Below, piece after piece: positions 16,418-24,265 of a stretch of DNA of 53,178 nt. The stretch is from Arsukibacterium sp. MJ3 (GTDB lineage: Bacteria; Pseudomonadota; Gammaproteobacteria; Enterobacterales; Alteromonadaceae). The DNA is taken from positions 1 to 53,178 of the forward strand of contig NZ_LAHP01000023.1 in NCBI RefSeq assembly GCF_000987765.1. The letters run 5' to 3'. The notes beneath the pieces are model-generated. The model saw only the letters and a program-made list of their open reading frames with translations, was not told the origin of the DNA and ran no database searches. The translations under genes and the position numbers were made by a program. The first letter of the stretch is position 1; each line of letters begins with the position of its first letter.

Positions 16418-18082
16418 TTGAGTACCGCCATGGATGCCAGTTTTTTTCGTTGTAAACAGGTGCTTGTTGTCGAAGACAGCGCGCCGGTGCGTTCTGCCAT
16501 TAAAATAATGCTGCAGCAAATGGGTTTCGAATCCATTCACCTAAGCCGTGATGCTAACGATGCGTTAAGCCGCTGCCATGACATTCCATTTGATTTTATT
16601 CTCTGTGATTTTAACCTCGGTGACGGCAAAGACGGTTACCAACTATTTGAAACCTTAAAACAGCAAGCGTTGATGCCTCCGTTATGTTGTTTTATCATTA
16701 TAAGCGCCGAGAGTCAGCGCCAGCTGGTACATGGTGTTATTGAATTACAGCCAGACGACTACATTTTAAAACCTTTTACCTTTCCTATTTTAAACGAGCG
16801 ATTAATCCGGGCGGTTAAGCTAAAAATTGCCTTGCGTAAGGTGTATCTAAACTTATTTGAAGATAACTATACCGCTGCTATCAAAGAGTGTGACAGCGTA
16901 GTGAGCCTAAAACCGGAATTTGCTTTTCAGGCACTGCGAATTAAAGGCGAGCTGTTACTAAATACTGAACAGTATCAAATAGCTGAAAAATTTTACAAAG
17001 CAGTACTGGCCGACAAACCCCTGCCCTGGGCCAGGCTGGGTGCGGCTATCGCCGCTTTTTATCTAGAGCGTTGGGACGATACCGAGCTGCAACTGGCCGA
17101 TCTTACGCAATTTGACATTACCAAAGTAGAAGCGCTTGATTGGTTATCGCATTTATTAGTTAAATATGGCCGCTATGAGACAGCACAGCAAACGTTATAT
17201 CAAGCCGTGTTATTGTCTCCACAAAATATTAAAAGACAACGAACGCTTAGCAACCTTAATGTCATAATTGGTGATAAAGAAGCCGCGGCTCGCATTAATG
17301 CCAAACTGGTGGCTGCCGCACGCTACTCTGTAGAGGAGTCAGCCGAAAACCACCTGAACCACGCCCGCAGTTTAATTGATGTTGCTTATAACAAAAACCC
17401 GCTGGAACGCACGGTACTTTTGCAAAATGCCAGTCAAATTCTAGATAGTGTAAGCAAGCGTTACACTGAGAACAGCTGGCTAAAAGCTATTAATGTAGTG
17501 CGTAGTCGCATTTTCGCCGCCAAAGGCCAACTTATCGAAGCCCGTAAACCTTTACTGGAGAACGGCGTTGCCGATAAAGCAGAAAAAATGACCATCGACA
17601 GCTGCATGGATGGTGCCAAGGCCTACTTCGAACTGGGCGATATTCATAGCAGCCAGTTTTATATTGATAAACTGGCCAGTTATTTAATTAATAATGATTA
17701 TTTGACAGAAACCCAGAAAATTATGCTGAAAATGGAAAAAGTTCGGCACGAAGCGTTAAAAGCCACGATTAAACAAATTAGCACCGAAGCGGCTGCAGCC
17801 TACCAAGACGCCCTTTTTAACCAGGCATTTTACCTTTACTGCGAAACCTTTGATCATATGCCAACCAATAGCATTATTGCGCTTAATATCTTACAAACCG
17901 CAAGCAAGTGCAGCAATTTACCGATTAAATCACTGAGATACTGCAAACAAGCCATAAAGCTACTGCAAGCCTTTGTGCTGGAAAAGTCAAATAAGGACAA
18001 GTTTCAACACTACGTCATACTGCTGCGCGAGCAATACCCTCAACTTGTGGTTCGCACGCGTCGGCCTAAGGCTAATAGTTAA
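16418..18082 (+). CDS. Orphan response regulator with TPR-like repeats (VieB-like)
   Basis: A receiver domain of about 125 residues (VLVVEDSAPVRSAIKIML, phosphoacceptor Asp in FILCDFNLGDG, switch region FIIISAES, conserved Lys in DYILKPF) is joined to some 420 helical residues with repeated TPR-like units (EDNYTAAIKECDSVVSLKPEF; LLNTEQYQIAEKFY; KYGRYETAQQTLYQAV). No DNA-binding or enzymatic output domain is visible, so output is probably by protein binding, as proposed for Vibrio VieB. No histidine kinase is adjacent. An in-frame stop at 16400-16402 limits the start to TTG 16418 or ATG 16430; the latter gives 550 residues. The nearest good ribosome site is 26 bases before the TTG. Confidence 0.85.
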   Translation: MSTAMDASFFRCKQVLVVEDSAPVRSAIKIMLQQMGFESIHLSRDANDALSRCHDIPFDFILCDFNLGDGKDGYQLFETLKQQALMPPLCCFIIISAESQRQLVHGVIELQPDDYILKPFTFPILNERLIRAVKLKIALRKVYLNLFEDNYTAAIKECDSVVSLKPEFAFQALRIKGELLLNTEQYQIAEKFYKAVLADKPLPWARLGAAIAAFYLERWDDTELQLADLTQFDITKVEALDWLSHLLVKYGRYETAQQTLYQAVLLSPQNIKRQRTLSNLNVIIGDKEAAARINAKLVAAARYSVEESAENHLNHARSLIDVAYNKNPLERTVLLQNASQILDSVSKRYTENSWLKAINVVRSRIFAAKGQLIEARKPLLENGVADKAEKMTIDSCMDGAKAYFELGDIHSSQFYIDKLASYLINNDYLTETQKIMLKMEKVRHEALKATIKQISTEAAAAYQDALFNQAFYLYCETFDHMPTNSIIALNILQTASKCSNLPIKSLRYCKQAIKLLQAFVLEKSNKDKFQHYVILLREQYPQLVVRTRRPKANS

Positions 18083-18170
18083 CTGGGAATAGGTAGTAGA
18101 GGCAACTAGCGCGGTAAGATTTAACTCAGCTAAGCGTTAAACTATAAATACTAAAGTGAGTTTATGAAGG

Positions 18171-18198
18171 CAAAAAACCCGGCAATATCTGCCGGGTT
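18171..18198 (-). terminator. Rho-independent terminator of the 53-residue protein gene
   Basis: On the minus strand AACCCGGCA, a five-base loop and TGCCGGGTT form a perfect nine-pair stem followed directly by a run of T. It stands 11 bp after the stop of the small gene at 18209, which supports that gene as real. Confidence 0.9.
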
Positions 18199-18208
18199 AG
18201 TCTGGTTA

Positions 18209-18370
18209 CTAATTACGGTTAGGTTGCCGGTTCTGGTTCTGATTTTTATCAGGATTAATTTCTGACTTTTGCTTATCCGGCTTTTGTTGATTCTTTTGAT
18301 CTTGAGAACCACTTTGACGCTTTTCTTCATCCATTGCTGGACGACCACTTTGATCTTTTTGATTAGCCAT
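18209..18370 (-). CDS. Small hydrophilic stress-type protein, weakly KGG-like
   Basis: A 53-residue, very polar protein made mostly of Gln, Asn, Lys, Asp and Ser, so probably disordered. It starts MANQKDQSGRPAMDEEKRQS; the GRPAMDEEKR part recalls the FAxMDxEKxxE segment of KGG stress-induced proteins, but the later KGG repeats are missing. Evidence that it is a gene: a near-perfect AGGAGG site seven bases before the ATG and a strong terminator just after the stop. It lies 71 bp downstream of a PRC-barrel gene on the same strand and may share its transcript. Function is unknown; general-stress association is inferred from the neighbours. Confidence 0.75.
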   Translation of the reverse strand: MANQKDQSGRPAMDEEKRQSGSQDQKNQQKPDKQKSEINPDKNQNQNRQPNRN

Positions 18371-18441
18371 GATAGGCCTCCTGATAGTAAGTTTGATAGT
18401 AAGTTAAATACATTTTTGAACATTACTAACGATAGAACTCA

Positions 18442-18834
18442 TTACTTGGCGTAATATGACTCGACGGTCGAATTCCAACTGGCATCCGCCATATTTGGCC
18501 ATTGGTCTTTGTCAAAGCCCGGTGCGTTCTTTATCTTCTCGGCATCTACGTCCAACATAAAACGCTTGTTTTCCTTATCCAACTTTAAAGCCTTCCATGG
18601 CACCGCAAACAGGCGATCACCCATGCCGAGGAACCCACCCGCAGACAACACGGCGTAACGTATTTTGCCCTCAGCCGTATCAATCATAATGTCTTGGATG
18701 TTGCCAAGCTTTTCGTCTTGCATATTGCAAACTTCGTCACCGGTAATACTGTCGGCGCTGAGTAACAAGCCGTTGGCCGGCATGTTACCTGCGGCATTTA
18801 AGCCACCGTTCGATTGTGTCTGTGTATAGTCCAT
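18442..18834 (-). CDS. PRC-barrel domain protein, cytoplasmic
   Basis: A 130-residue protein without a signal peptide. The PRC-barrel domain covers about residues 25-100: SADSITGDEVCNMQDEKLGN, DIMIDTAEGKIRYAVLSAGG and the FLGMGDRLFAVPW turn. PRC-barrel proteins occur in RNA-processing and photosynthetic proteins and often as stand-alone stress proteins of unknown partner. AGGAGG stands seven bases before the ATG. It shares MPANG and GGFLGMG with the protein encoded at 19049-19543, so the two are diverged copies placed in different compartments. The small hydrophilic gene follows on the same strand. Confidence 0.88.
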   Translation of the reverse strand: MDYTQTQSNGGLNAAGNMPANGLLLSADSITGDEVCNMQDEKLGNIQDIMIDTAEGKIRYAVLSAGGFLGMGDRLFAVPWKALKLDKENKRFMLDVDAEKIKNAPGFDKDQWPNMADASWNSTVESYYAK

Positions 18835-19048
18835 TCCGATTCCCTCCTGGTAAAAGTGCCGTTTAGCATCTGCCTCTACCGTTCACTTAAGTAGCTACAG
18901 GGTGAACGTTTAAGTTAGTCTACTTTTGTAAACCGTTCTGTACGCTATCTAACGTAGCTCTAATAATTTAACTACGCCGGGTTTTAGATTAAACGACAGA
19001 GGCTTACCTTACCGTTTACTTACTTCCGCTTTCTGGATGTGATACCTC

Positions 19049-19543
19049 TTAATCCCGTTTTACGAACTTCGGTGCAGCAGTCAAGTTCTCACGGGTAACA
19101 TCGAGCCGCAGCTGGCGATCATCAGCATTGCCTGATTTCGTTACATTTCCCCAGCCAATAGCTACGTCTTTTTCACCCATACCCAGGAAGCCACCAACAC
19201 TGACCACAACAGCCACAACCTGACCATTACCATCAATAATCAGATCCTTAACCGAACCTAAATCTTCATTTCGGGAAGTTTTTATATCAGCACCAATCAG
19301 GTTGCTCGCGTGCATACCATTGGCCGGCATAGCGTTTAAATAACCACGGTTATGCATACCAGACTCAGCCGGCATATTTTTGCGTTCAGCATCTTTATGG
19401 GTATCCGCTTTCATAGTGCGCGGTGTGCTTTGGTTTGTTTGCTCAAGTTTGTCATTTGTTTGCTGCGCCAGCACAGAGCCTGCGCCTAAAGTAATTGCAG
19501 GTGTTATTAAAGCGTAAAATATAATTGAATTTAACTTTTTCAT
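19049..19543 (-). CDS. PRC-barrel domain protein, exported
   Basis: A 164-residue protein with a signal peptide (MKKLNSIIFYALITPAITLG, cut after VLAQ). A polar linker rich in Thr, Asn and Lys (about 28-75) leads to a PRC barrel: MPANGMHASNLIGADI, EDLGSVKDLIIDGNGQVVAV and VSVGGFLGMGEKDVAIGW. It would sit in the periplasm. GGAG stands six bases before the ATG. The gene lies 214 bp upstream of the cytoplasmic PRC-barrel gene on the same strand. Exported PRC-barrel proteins are common in proteobacteria, but no function is established. Confidence 0.88.
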   Translation of the reverse strand: MKKLNSIIFYALITPAITLGAGSVLAQQTNDKLEQTNQSTPRTMKADTHKDAERKNMPAESGMHNRGYLNAMPANGMHASNLIGADIKTSRNEDLGSVKDLIIDGNGQVVAVVVSVGGFLGMGEKDVAIGWGNVTKSGNADDRQLRLDVTRENLTAAPKFVKRD

Positions 19544-19764
19544 TTAAATCTCCGTCGAACTACTATGGCTATCGGACAATATGTCCAATATAACCGTTTC
19601 ATTACAGCTTTTACTCCACGGTATTATTACCAGGAGGGAACTGAATCGCCATCCGATCTGGAATTCAGGATGAACGTTAATGTATAACGGGAAATGGGTT
19701 CAGTCGGTACGTTGTCGCACGTAGTGAGAACTAATAACGAAGGAAGGTAAATGTTCGATGGTAA

Positions 19765-20058
19765 TTAATTCGACGGTAAATAATGTGGGATTAGCTGAAT
19801 AAAGCCAATTATCCGCGAGTCGGCGCTGTTATCAAGGTTATCGTCAAGCACTAGATAATGCCCCGCGGGTACCTGCACTGGCGCAAAACTGGCAAGACTG
19901 CTGGAAACCGGCGCTAACTTTACCGTATGGCTAATGGTTGCTAATTGCTCAGTAAATAACATAGCGTTTTCTGTAACCGCTGAGTCGGCAGTACCAGTAA
20001 TACCAGGCGCAGTATAATCCAGTGGCTTACCGTTAATGCTCAGTACGTTTTGCTTTGC
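19765..20058 (-). pseudogene. C-terminal fragment of a signal peptidase I (lepB-like) gene
   Basis: The open frame from a TGA at 20059-20061 down to 19765 reads VLSINGKPLDYTAPGITG, then SSSLASFAPVQVPAGHYLVL and DDNLDNSADSRIIGF. These are the conserved box D and E segments of S26 signal peptidases, whose usual form is GDN-DNS-DSR. The first Gly is Asp and the Arg is Leu. The membrane anchor, the box B serine and the box D lysine region are absent, and the frame stops soon after IIGF. No start with a ribosome site exists for the conserved part. It is a dead fragment marking the left border of the mosaic region. Confidence 0.75.
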
Positions 20059-20189
20059 TCATAACATTCCCTGTTCGTTATTATCAGCCAATTAACCTTA
20101 CGTAGCTGCTGCCGGCTATTAAGCCTTTAAACCGTTCAGTCTGCCCCCCAAGGTTCAATTACTGTTAATTTCTTATATACCGACGTTTG

Positions 20190-21248
20190 TTATGTATGAA
20201 CAATTATCTTAACGGCTGACTCATTGTTGTGAATTAGCCTCTCGAAACCTTCAGCTACCAAATCATCGAGTTTAATTCGCTGGGTAATGAAAGGTTCCAA
20301 ATTAACTTTGCCTTCCTCCACCAGCTTAATAGTTTCTTCATGGTTATTTGCATAAGCAATCGTTCCGCGAATATCCAGTTCTTTCATCACGACGCTATGA
20401 ACATTTACCGTTGCCGGATGGCTCCAAATAGATACGATCACTATGGTCCCAGCGGGCTTGGTCGTCTCTACCAGTACATCCAATACTTTATTGACACTGG
20501 TGCACTCGAAAGCAACATCGACACCGCGATTCCCAGTAATCCGCATAACCTCTTCGGTTACGTTAACTTCAGAGGGATCTAAAAGATAATCCGAAACACC
20601 GGTTTCTTCCGCTTTTTCCTTACGCTTTGCGCTCAATTCCGTGAGGATAACGGTTATACCCTTTGCCTTTAATACAGCCGCCAATAACAGGCCAATAGGC
20701 CCGCCACCGCCAACCAGAGCAATATCGCCGGCTTTGGCGCCACTGCGAACATACGCATGATAGCCAACAGTAAGCGGTTCAATCAAAGCGGCTTGATCGA
20801 GGGGAATGGTGTCAGAAATCGGATGCACCCAGCGACGTTTGACTGCGATTTTTTCGGATAAGCCGCCACCGTGGCCACCAAGGCCGATAAAGTTCATGTT
20901 TTTAGACAACTGATAACTCTCACCCGGGCCCGTGTCCACATCATCGGCAATAATATAAGGTTCAACCACAACATGCTGACCGATTTCAATATCGTCTACA
21001 CCGTCACCAACAGCATAAACCACACCTGAAAACTCATGCCCCATTGTTATTGGCGCAGATTCTCCAGAGACTGGGTGGGGGTGGCCGCACGGAGGAATAA
21101 AGATTGGCCCCTCCATAAATTCATGCAAATCGGTACCACAGATACCGCACCAGGCTACATCTATGCCAACAGTTCCTGATTCTATGGTTGGTTCGGGGAT
21201 ATCTTCGATCCGAATATCACCTTTGTCATAAAAACGAGCAGCTTTCAT
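20190..21248 (-). CDS. Zinc alcohol dehydrogenase, (R,R)-2,3-butanediol dehydrogenase type
   Basis: A 352-residue medium-chain dehydrogenase. VAWCGICGTDLHEF supplies the first catalytic zinc ligand (Cys37), ITMGHEFSG the second (His), and the nucleotide site is VGGGGPIGLLLAAVLKA. The segment GPIFIPPCGHPHPVSGE and the lack of the structural-zinc cysteine cluster resemble 2,3-butanediol dehydrogenases, many known from Firmicutes. It would interconvert acetoin or diacetyl and butanediol with NAD(H). The ATG at 21248 has AGGAG seven bases upstream; a start twelve codons earlier is unlikely. No acetolactate genes are near. Its leader is related to that of the divergent lipoprotein gene. Confidence 0.85.
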   Translation of the reverse strand: MKAARFYDKGDIRIEDIPEPTIESGTVGIDVAWCGICGTDLHEFMEGPIFIPPCGHPHPVSGESAPITMGHEFSGVVYAVGDGVDDIEIGQHVVVEPYIIADDVDTGPGESYQLSKNMNFIGLGGHGGGLSEKIAVKRRWVHPISDTIPLDQAALIEPLTVGYHAYVRSGAKAGDIALVGGGGPIGLLLAAVLKAKGITVILTELSAKRKEKAEETGVSDYLLDPSEVNVTEEVMRITGNRGVDVAFECTSVNKVLDVLVETTKPAGTIVIVSIWSHPATVNVHSVVMKELDIRGTIAYANNHEETIKLVEEGKVNLEPFITQRIKLDDLVAEGFERLIHNNESAVKIIVHT

Positions 21249-21284
21249 TTGAATCTCCTTACGAAGATAATTATGATAGACCAC

Positions 21285-21415
21285 ATACCTAATCTATGCA
21301 AAAGGGAGCGATTTCGTTGGCGTTTAGATGTCTAGGTGATTTGACTGATTGTTGAATTAGCTTAATGGCAAAGAAAATTAGGTTTGCCTTAAATATACAC
21401 TTTATTTTTGTATAA
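21285..21415 (-). promoter_or_regulatory. Leader of the butanediol dehydrogenase gene (copy 1 of shared leader)
   Basis: On the minus strand this begins with AATAAAGTGTATATTTAAGG, then GGCAAA and TTTGCC ten bases apart, then CAACGAAATCGCTCCC and TTGCATAGATTAGG, ending about 37 bases before the ATG. It aligns with 21985-22107 over its whole length, allowing two indels of 8-9 bases. TATATT may be a -10 box. The second copy keeps the same sense relative to its gene. Confidence 0.6.
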
Positions 21416-21607
21416 TTTACCTGAATGGCCGTTGATCGCTCTTATGCGAAGTTCGGCTGCGTGCCATTTTTAGACAGTCAAACACCTCACTTAAAAGAGT
21501 CAATTTCAGCCAAAGTGAACATTTAATCGGCTCTGTATTGTGGGCTTTAACACGCCTAAAACCCTAAAATGCCGACTATCAACGGCTTGCCAATACTCGA
21601 AGCTTCA

Positions 21608-21664
21608 ATTGACTTTAGCTGCATTGATGCAAAAACTAGGCTTAGTCCAAGGTTTTTATTAACA
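21608..21664. repeat. 57-bp repeat, copy 1
   Basis: Starts ATTGACTTTAGCTGCATTGA and ends TTTTTATTAACA. It matches 28523-28579 at 56 of 57 positions. GCATTAATGC in the second copy is a small palindrome. Both copies are followed by an end-like motif (TCTGACCCTCAAGG here), which suggests association with RAYT debris. Confidence 0.85.
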
Positions 21665-21984
21665 TTTCTGACCCTCAAGGTTAAGAAATGCGAAACGAAC
21701 AATGTATCGATAATTGTCTGCATTACAGCCGGTGACCGGTACGGCCCACTTGTTATTCTAAAAATACTGACTCACATCGATAAAAAAAACCTTCATTGAC
21801 AAAGACAACGAATTTACTGCCGCCTATGCGAGCGCCCCCCTCAGCAAGACTTTGATTGGAGGATTTCAGAGGGTGCATGACACCAAACGGTGATCAGTGC
21901 TTTATATTATTCATTGAACGTGCACTCTTTCAAGAAGGGTGTGAGTTGTGGTGCTTGTTAAGGTCAAGAGTGGCGATTTTCTAT

Positions 21985-22107
21985 AAGAATAAAGTGTATA
22001 TTCAAGGCGAACTGACATGGTCTAATTTTCTTTGCCATCAAGCTACTCCAATAATCAGTTAAATCACCTAAATACCAACGAAATCGCTCCCTGTTGCATA
22101 GATCAGG
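21985..22107 (+). promoter_or_regulatory. Leader of the lipoprotein-gltS pair (copy 2 of shared leader)
   Basis: On the plus strand it reads AATAAAGTGTATATTCAAGG, GGCGAA, then CTAATTTTCTTTGCC, CAACGAAATCGCTCCC and TTGCATAGATCAGG, ending 45 bases before the lipoprotein ATG. Relative to copy 1, GGCAAA has become GGCGAA, still able to pair with TTTGCC by a G-U wobble. It could be a duplicated promoter or structured 5' UTR, or the terminal inverted repeat of a dead element. Confidence 0.6.
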
Positions 22108-22152
22108 GTTGTGCTTTATCCTTTTTATGCACTGCAAAGGAATATTACGACT

Positions 22153-22578
22153 ATGAATACCAATAGATTAATAACACCGCTGCTTTTGATTTGGACGGCA
22201 CTAGCGCTAACGGGCTGCAGTTTATCGCCATCGATGTCTGTTGGGGCAATAGTTGCCAAGGCCACAGTAGCTGAGTATATGAACTCTTCCGGCGTTGAGA
22301 TTGAGATTGTCGATTACGATATCGACACCGGGCTTGAAAAGATTGCGGCCTCCGGTGTCTTTTTAGGCAATTTTACCGACCCAGTGATTTTTCGCAACAA
22401 TAATGATGATAACGGTAATGGCATACCCGATGATCAAGACCGCATCGTCAATATTAAAGATGATGTGTTTGACATGACGGCCGGTGATTGCGCGACCATC
22501 GCCCGCTCGCCAGACTTTTCGAAAAGAGAATTTAAAGTTCCTATACTTAGCCACCACCTGCTTGACTGGGAGTCATGA
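22153..22578 (+). CDS. Lipoprotein with a calcium-loop-like segment
   Basis: A 141-residue protein with a lipoprotein signal (hydrophobic run, then LALTGC). The middle VEIEIVDYDIDTGLEKIAASG is followed by NDDNGNGIPDDQDR, which matches the Asp/Asn-rich calcium loops of thrombospondin type 3 repeats. An AGGA lies eleven bases before the ATG. The stop overlaps the gltS start (ATGA), yet base composition changes abruptly from moderate to high GC at this junction, so the C-terminus may have been created by the join. No known function; in-frame starts upstream would not place the signal peptide at the N-terminus. Confidence 0.7.
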   Translation: MNTNRLITPLLLIWTALALTGCSLSPSMSVGAIVAKATVAEYMNSSGVEIEIVDYDIDTGLEKIAASGVFLGNFTDPVIFRNNNDDNGNGIPDDQDRIVNIKDDVFDMTAGDCATIARSPDFSKREFKVPILSHHLLDWES

Positions 22579-23969
22579 GTCTCGACCTCACAAACGCCCA
22601 ATGGGCCGGATTCTCGATCGTTGTACTGGGCATCGTGCTCTTACTGTCGGCTGTTATTCGGCGCTACGTCCCTCTCTTCTCAGCCCTGTTCATCCCGACT
22701 ACGGTGATCGCTGGGTTTGTCATCCTGCTTCTTGGGCCCCAACTTCTCGGAGCGTGGACCGGCACCGCAGGACTGATCCCCGGCGAGGTTCTCGCCGTCT
22801 GGGCAACACTGCCCGGCCTGCTCATCAACGTCGTGTTCGCGGCTGTGATGCTCGGCAAAGCGCTGCCGTCGCCGCGGGTCATCTGGCAGGCCTCCGCCCC
22901 CCACGTCATTTTCGGCAGTGCCCTATCGTTCGGGCAGTTCGCGCTCGGCTCGCTCGCGGTCGTGCTGATCTTGACCCCGTTCTTTGGGGTAACCGACCTT
23001 GCTGGCTCGATCATCGAGCTGTCTTTTGCGGGCGGGCACGGCACGATTGCGGGCATGGGGCCATTGCTCACCGAGGCTGGAGCCGCTGAGCTGATCGACC
23101 TCGGGCTCGGCCTTGCCACCATCTCGATGGTGACGGGTATCGTCGGGGGTTCGCTGCTGGTGCGGTACGCGGTCAAGAACCCCCGAATTTCGCTCGCCCG
23201 CACCACGCCGCTCACCGGCAACGAGGCTCACGATCTCAACGCCTCAGGCGTCGACCCCACCGAGCTGGATGCGGAACCCGCGAACCGAGGAATGGGCCCG
23301 GTCACCGTCGCCGTCATGTGCATCGCCCTCGCGATAGCAGTTGCCATCGCGATTTTGGAGGGGTTCCGCTTCGTGTTCGGCTCCTTCGGCTCCGACATCT
23401 TCGAGAATTTCCCGCTGTTTCCGTTCACCGTGATCGGTGGCTTCCTTGTTCAGCTGATCGCTATCGCGCTGAAGCAAGATAACCTGATCGAGAAGCGGTC
23501 AGTCAATGGCATTTCGGCGATCTCGCTCGACGTGCTCATCGCATCCGCCATCGGCACCATGAGCCTGGCCACGCTGGGCGCTAACATCCCCGTTCTCATC
23601 ATATTCACGGTGATCGCAGTGGTGTGGAGCGTGTTTGCCCTGCTCTACTTCGGCCCGCGCATCCACGGCCGTGACTGGTTTGAGCACACGATCGCCGACT
23701 TTGGGCAGTCGCAGGGCAACGTCGCGACCGGCTTTGTGCTGGCGGAGATGGTCGACCCGCAACGACGCACTAACGCGGCCAACGCCTACGGCTACAAACA
23801 GCTGGGGTACGAACCGTTTTTGGGCGGCGGACTGATCAGCGCCTTCTCGGTACCGCTGATCATCGCCTGGGGCTCCCTGACGTTCGGGATGGTGTCGCTG
23901 GCGCTCGCAGTCGGGTTCGTGACGTGGGGCATGCTGCGGCGTCGAAGCCTTAAGCGGGTTGACGTATAG
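22575..23969 (+). CDS. gltS: Sodium/glutamate symporter family protein (GltS), foreign composition
   Basis: A 464-residue membrane protein with about twelve helices arranged in two halves. The segment SFAGGHGTIAGMGPLL carries the GGHGT signature of GltS re-entrant loops, and a second pseudo-symmetric segment lies at VATGFVLAEMVDPQ. It would import glutamate, or a related acid, with sodium. The gene is GC-rich with third positions almost all G or C, unlike its neighbours, and looks actinobacterial (Microbacteriaceae-like) in style; this is inference without a search. It starts at the ATGA overlap with the lipoprotein gene, with GGGAG only two bases before the ATG, so translation would rely on coupling. 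Confidence 0.85.
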   Translation: MSLDLTNAQWAGFSIVVLGIVLLLSAVIRRYVPLFSALFIPTTVIAGFVILLLGPQLLGAWTGTAGLIPGEVLAVWATLPGLLINVVFAAVMLGKALPSPRVIWQASAPHVIFGSALSFGQFALGSLAVVLILTPFFGVTDLAGSIIELSFAGGHGTIAGMGPLLTEAGAAELIDLGLGLATISMVTGIVGGSLLVRYAVKNPRISLARTTPLTGNEAHDLNASGVDPTELDAEPANRGMGPVTVAVMCIALAIAVAIAILEGFRFVFGSFGSDIFENFPLFPFTVIGGFLVQLIAIALKQDNLIEKRSVNGISAISLDVLIASAIGTMSLATLGANIPVLIIFTVIAVVWSVFALLYFGPRIHGRDWFEHTIADFGQSQGNVATGFVLAEMVDPQRRTNAANAYGYKQLGYEPFLGGGLISAFSVPLIIAWGSLTFGMVSLALAVGFVTWGMLRRRSLKRVDV

Positions 23970-24265
23970 GCTGACCGCACAATCCCGATAGAATAAACCC
24001 ATTTATTAACAATTCAGTTATATTGCGGCGTCGTCAGATGGTTATTTCGCTTTATTCTTGATTTAAAGAGGTAATTATTAGACGTTATAGTGAATTTAGC
24101 GATATATTTTATTTAAGATCCCTCGGTTTTTATTATCCATACTGTTGACTTACACCTCAAAAATACCATGCTTGGATATGTATCGGTATTGAGAAATTAT
24201 TATGCCTAAAAACACAAGTCGTAAAGTGTACTCGGCGAGAAGGTTGCCAGCCGTGGAGATAGACA

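Larger units (their letters stand above)
21249..22152. other. Gene-free 0.9-kb divergent intergenic region
   Basis: No convincing gene is visible. The region holds two related leaders in inverted arrangement (21285-21415 and 21985-22107), one copy of a 57-bp repeat (21608-21664), and AT-rich interior sequence. The stretch at about 21810-21830 faintly recalls transposase debris (CCGCCTATGCGA as in the remnant near 28.65 kb). The interior reads as decayed DNA. Confidence 0.6.

Noticed and set aside
18151..18423. A 90-codon basic reading frame on the minus strand
   Set aside because: It runs through a perfect terminator and the ribosome site of the better-supported 53-residue gene in another frame; no family resemblance.
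21569..22062. Two short frames (76 and 68 codons) inside the gene-free region
   Set aside because: They cross the 57-bp repeat and the shared leader and resemble no protein; repeats, not genes, explain the sequence.
21285..22107. A functional insertion sequence between the inverted leaders
   Set aside because: No transposase frame lies inside and no clear target duplication flanks the arms.
22484..23477. Several long frames on both strands across gltS
   Set aside because: They are by-products of high GC and few stop codons; only the gltS frame has membrane helices and the GGHGT signature.
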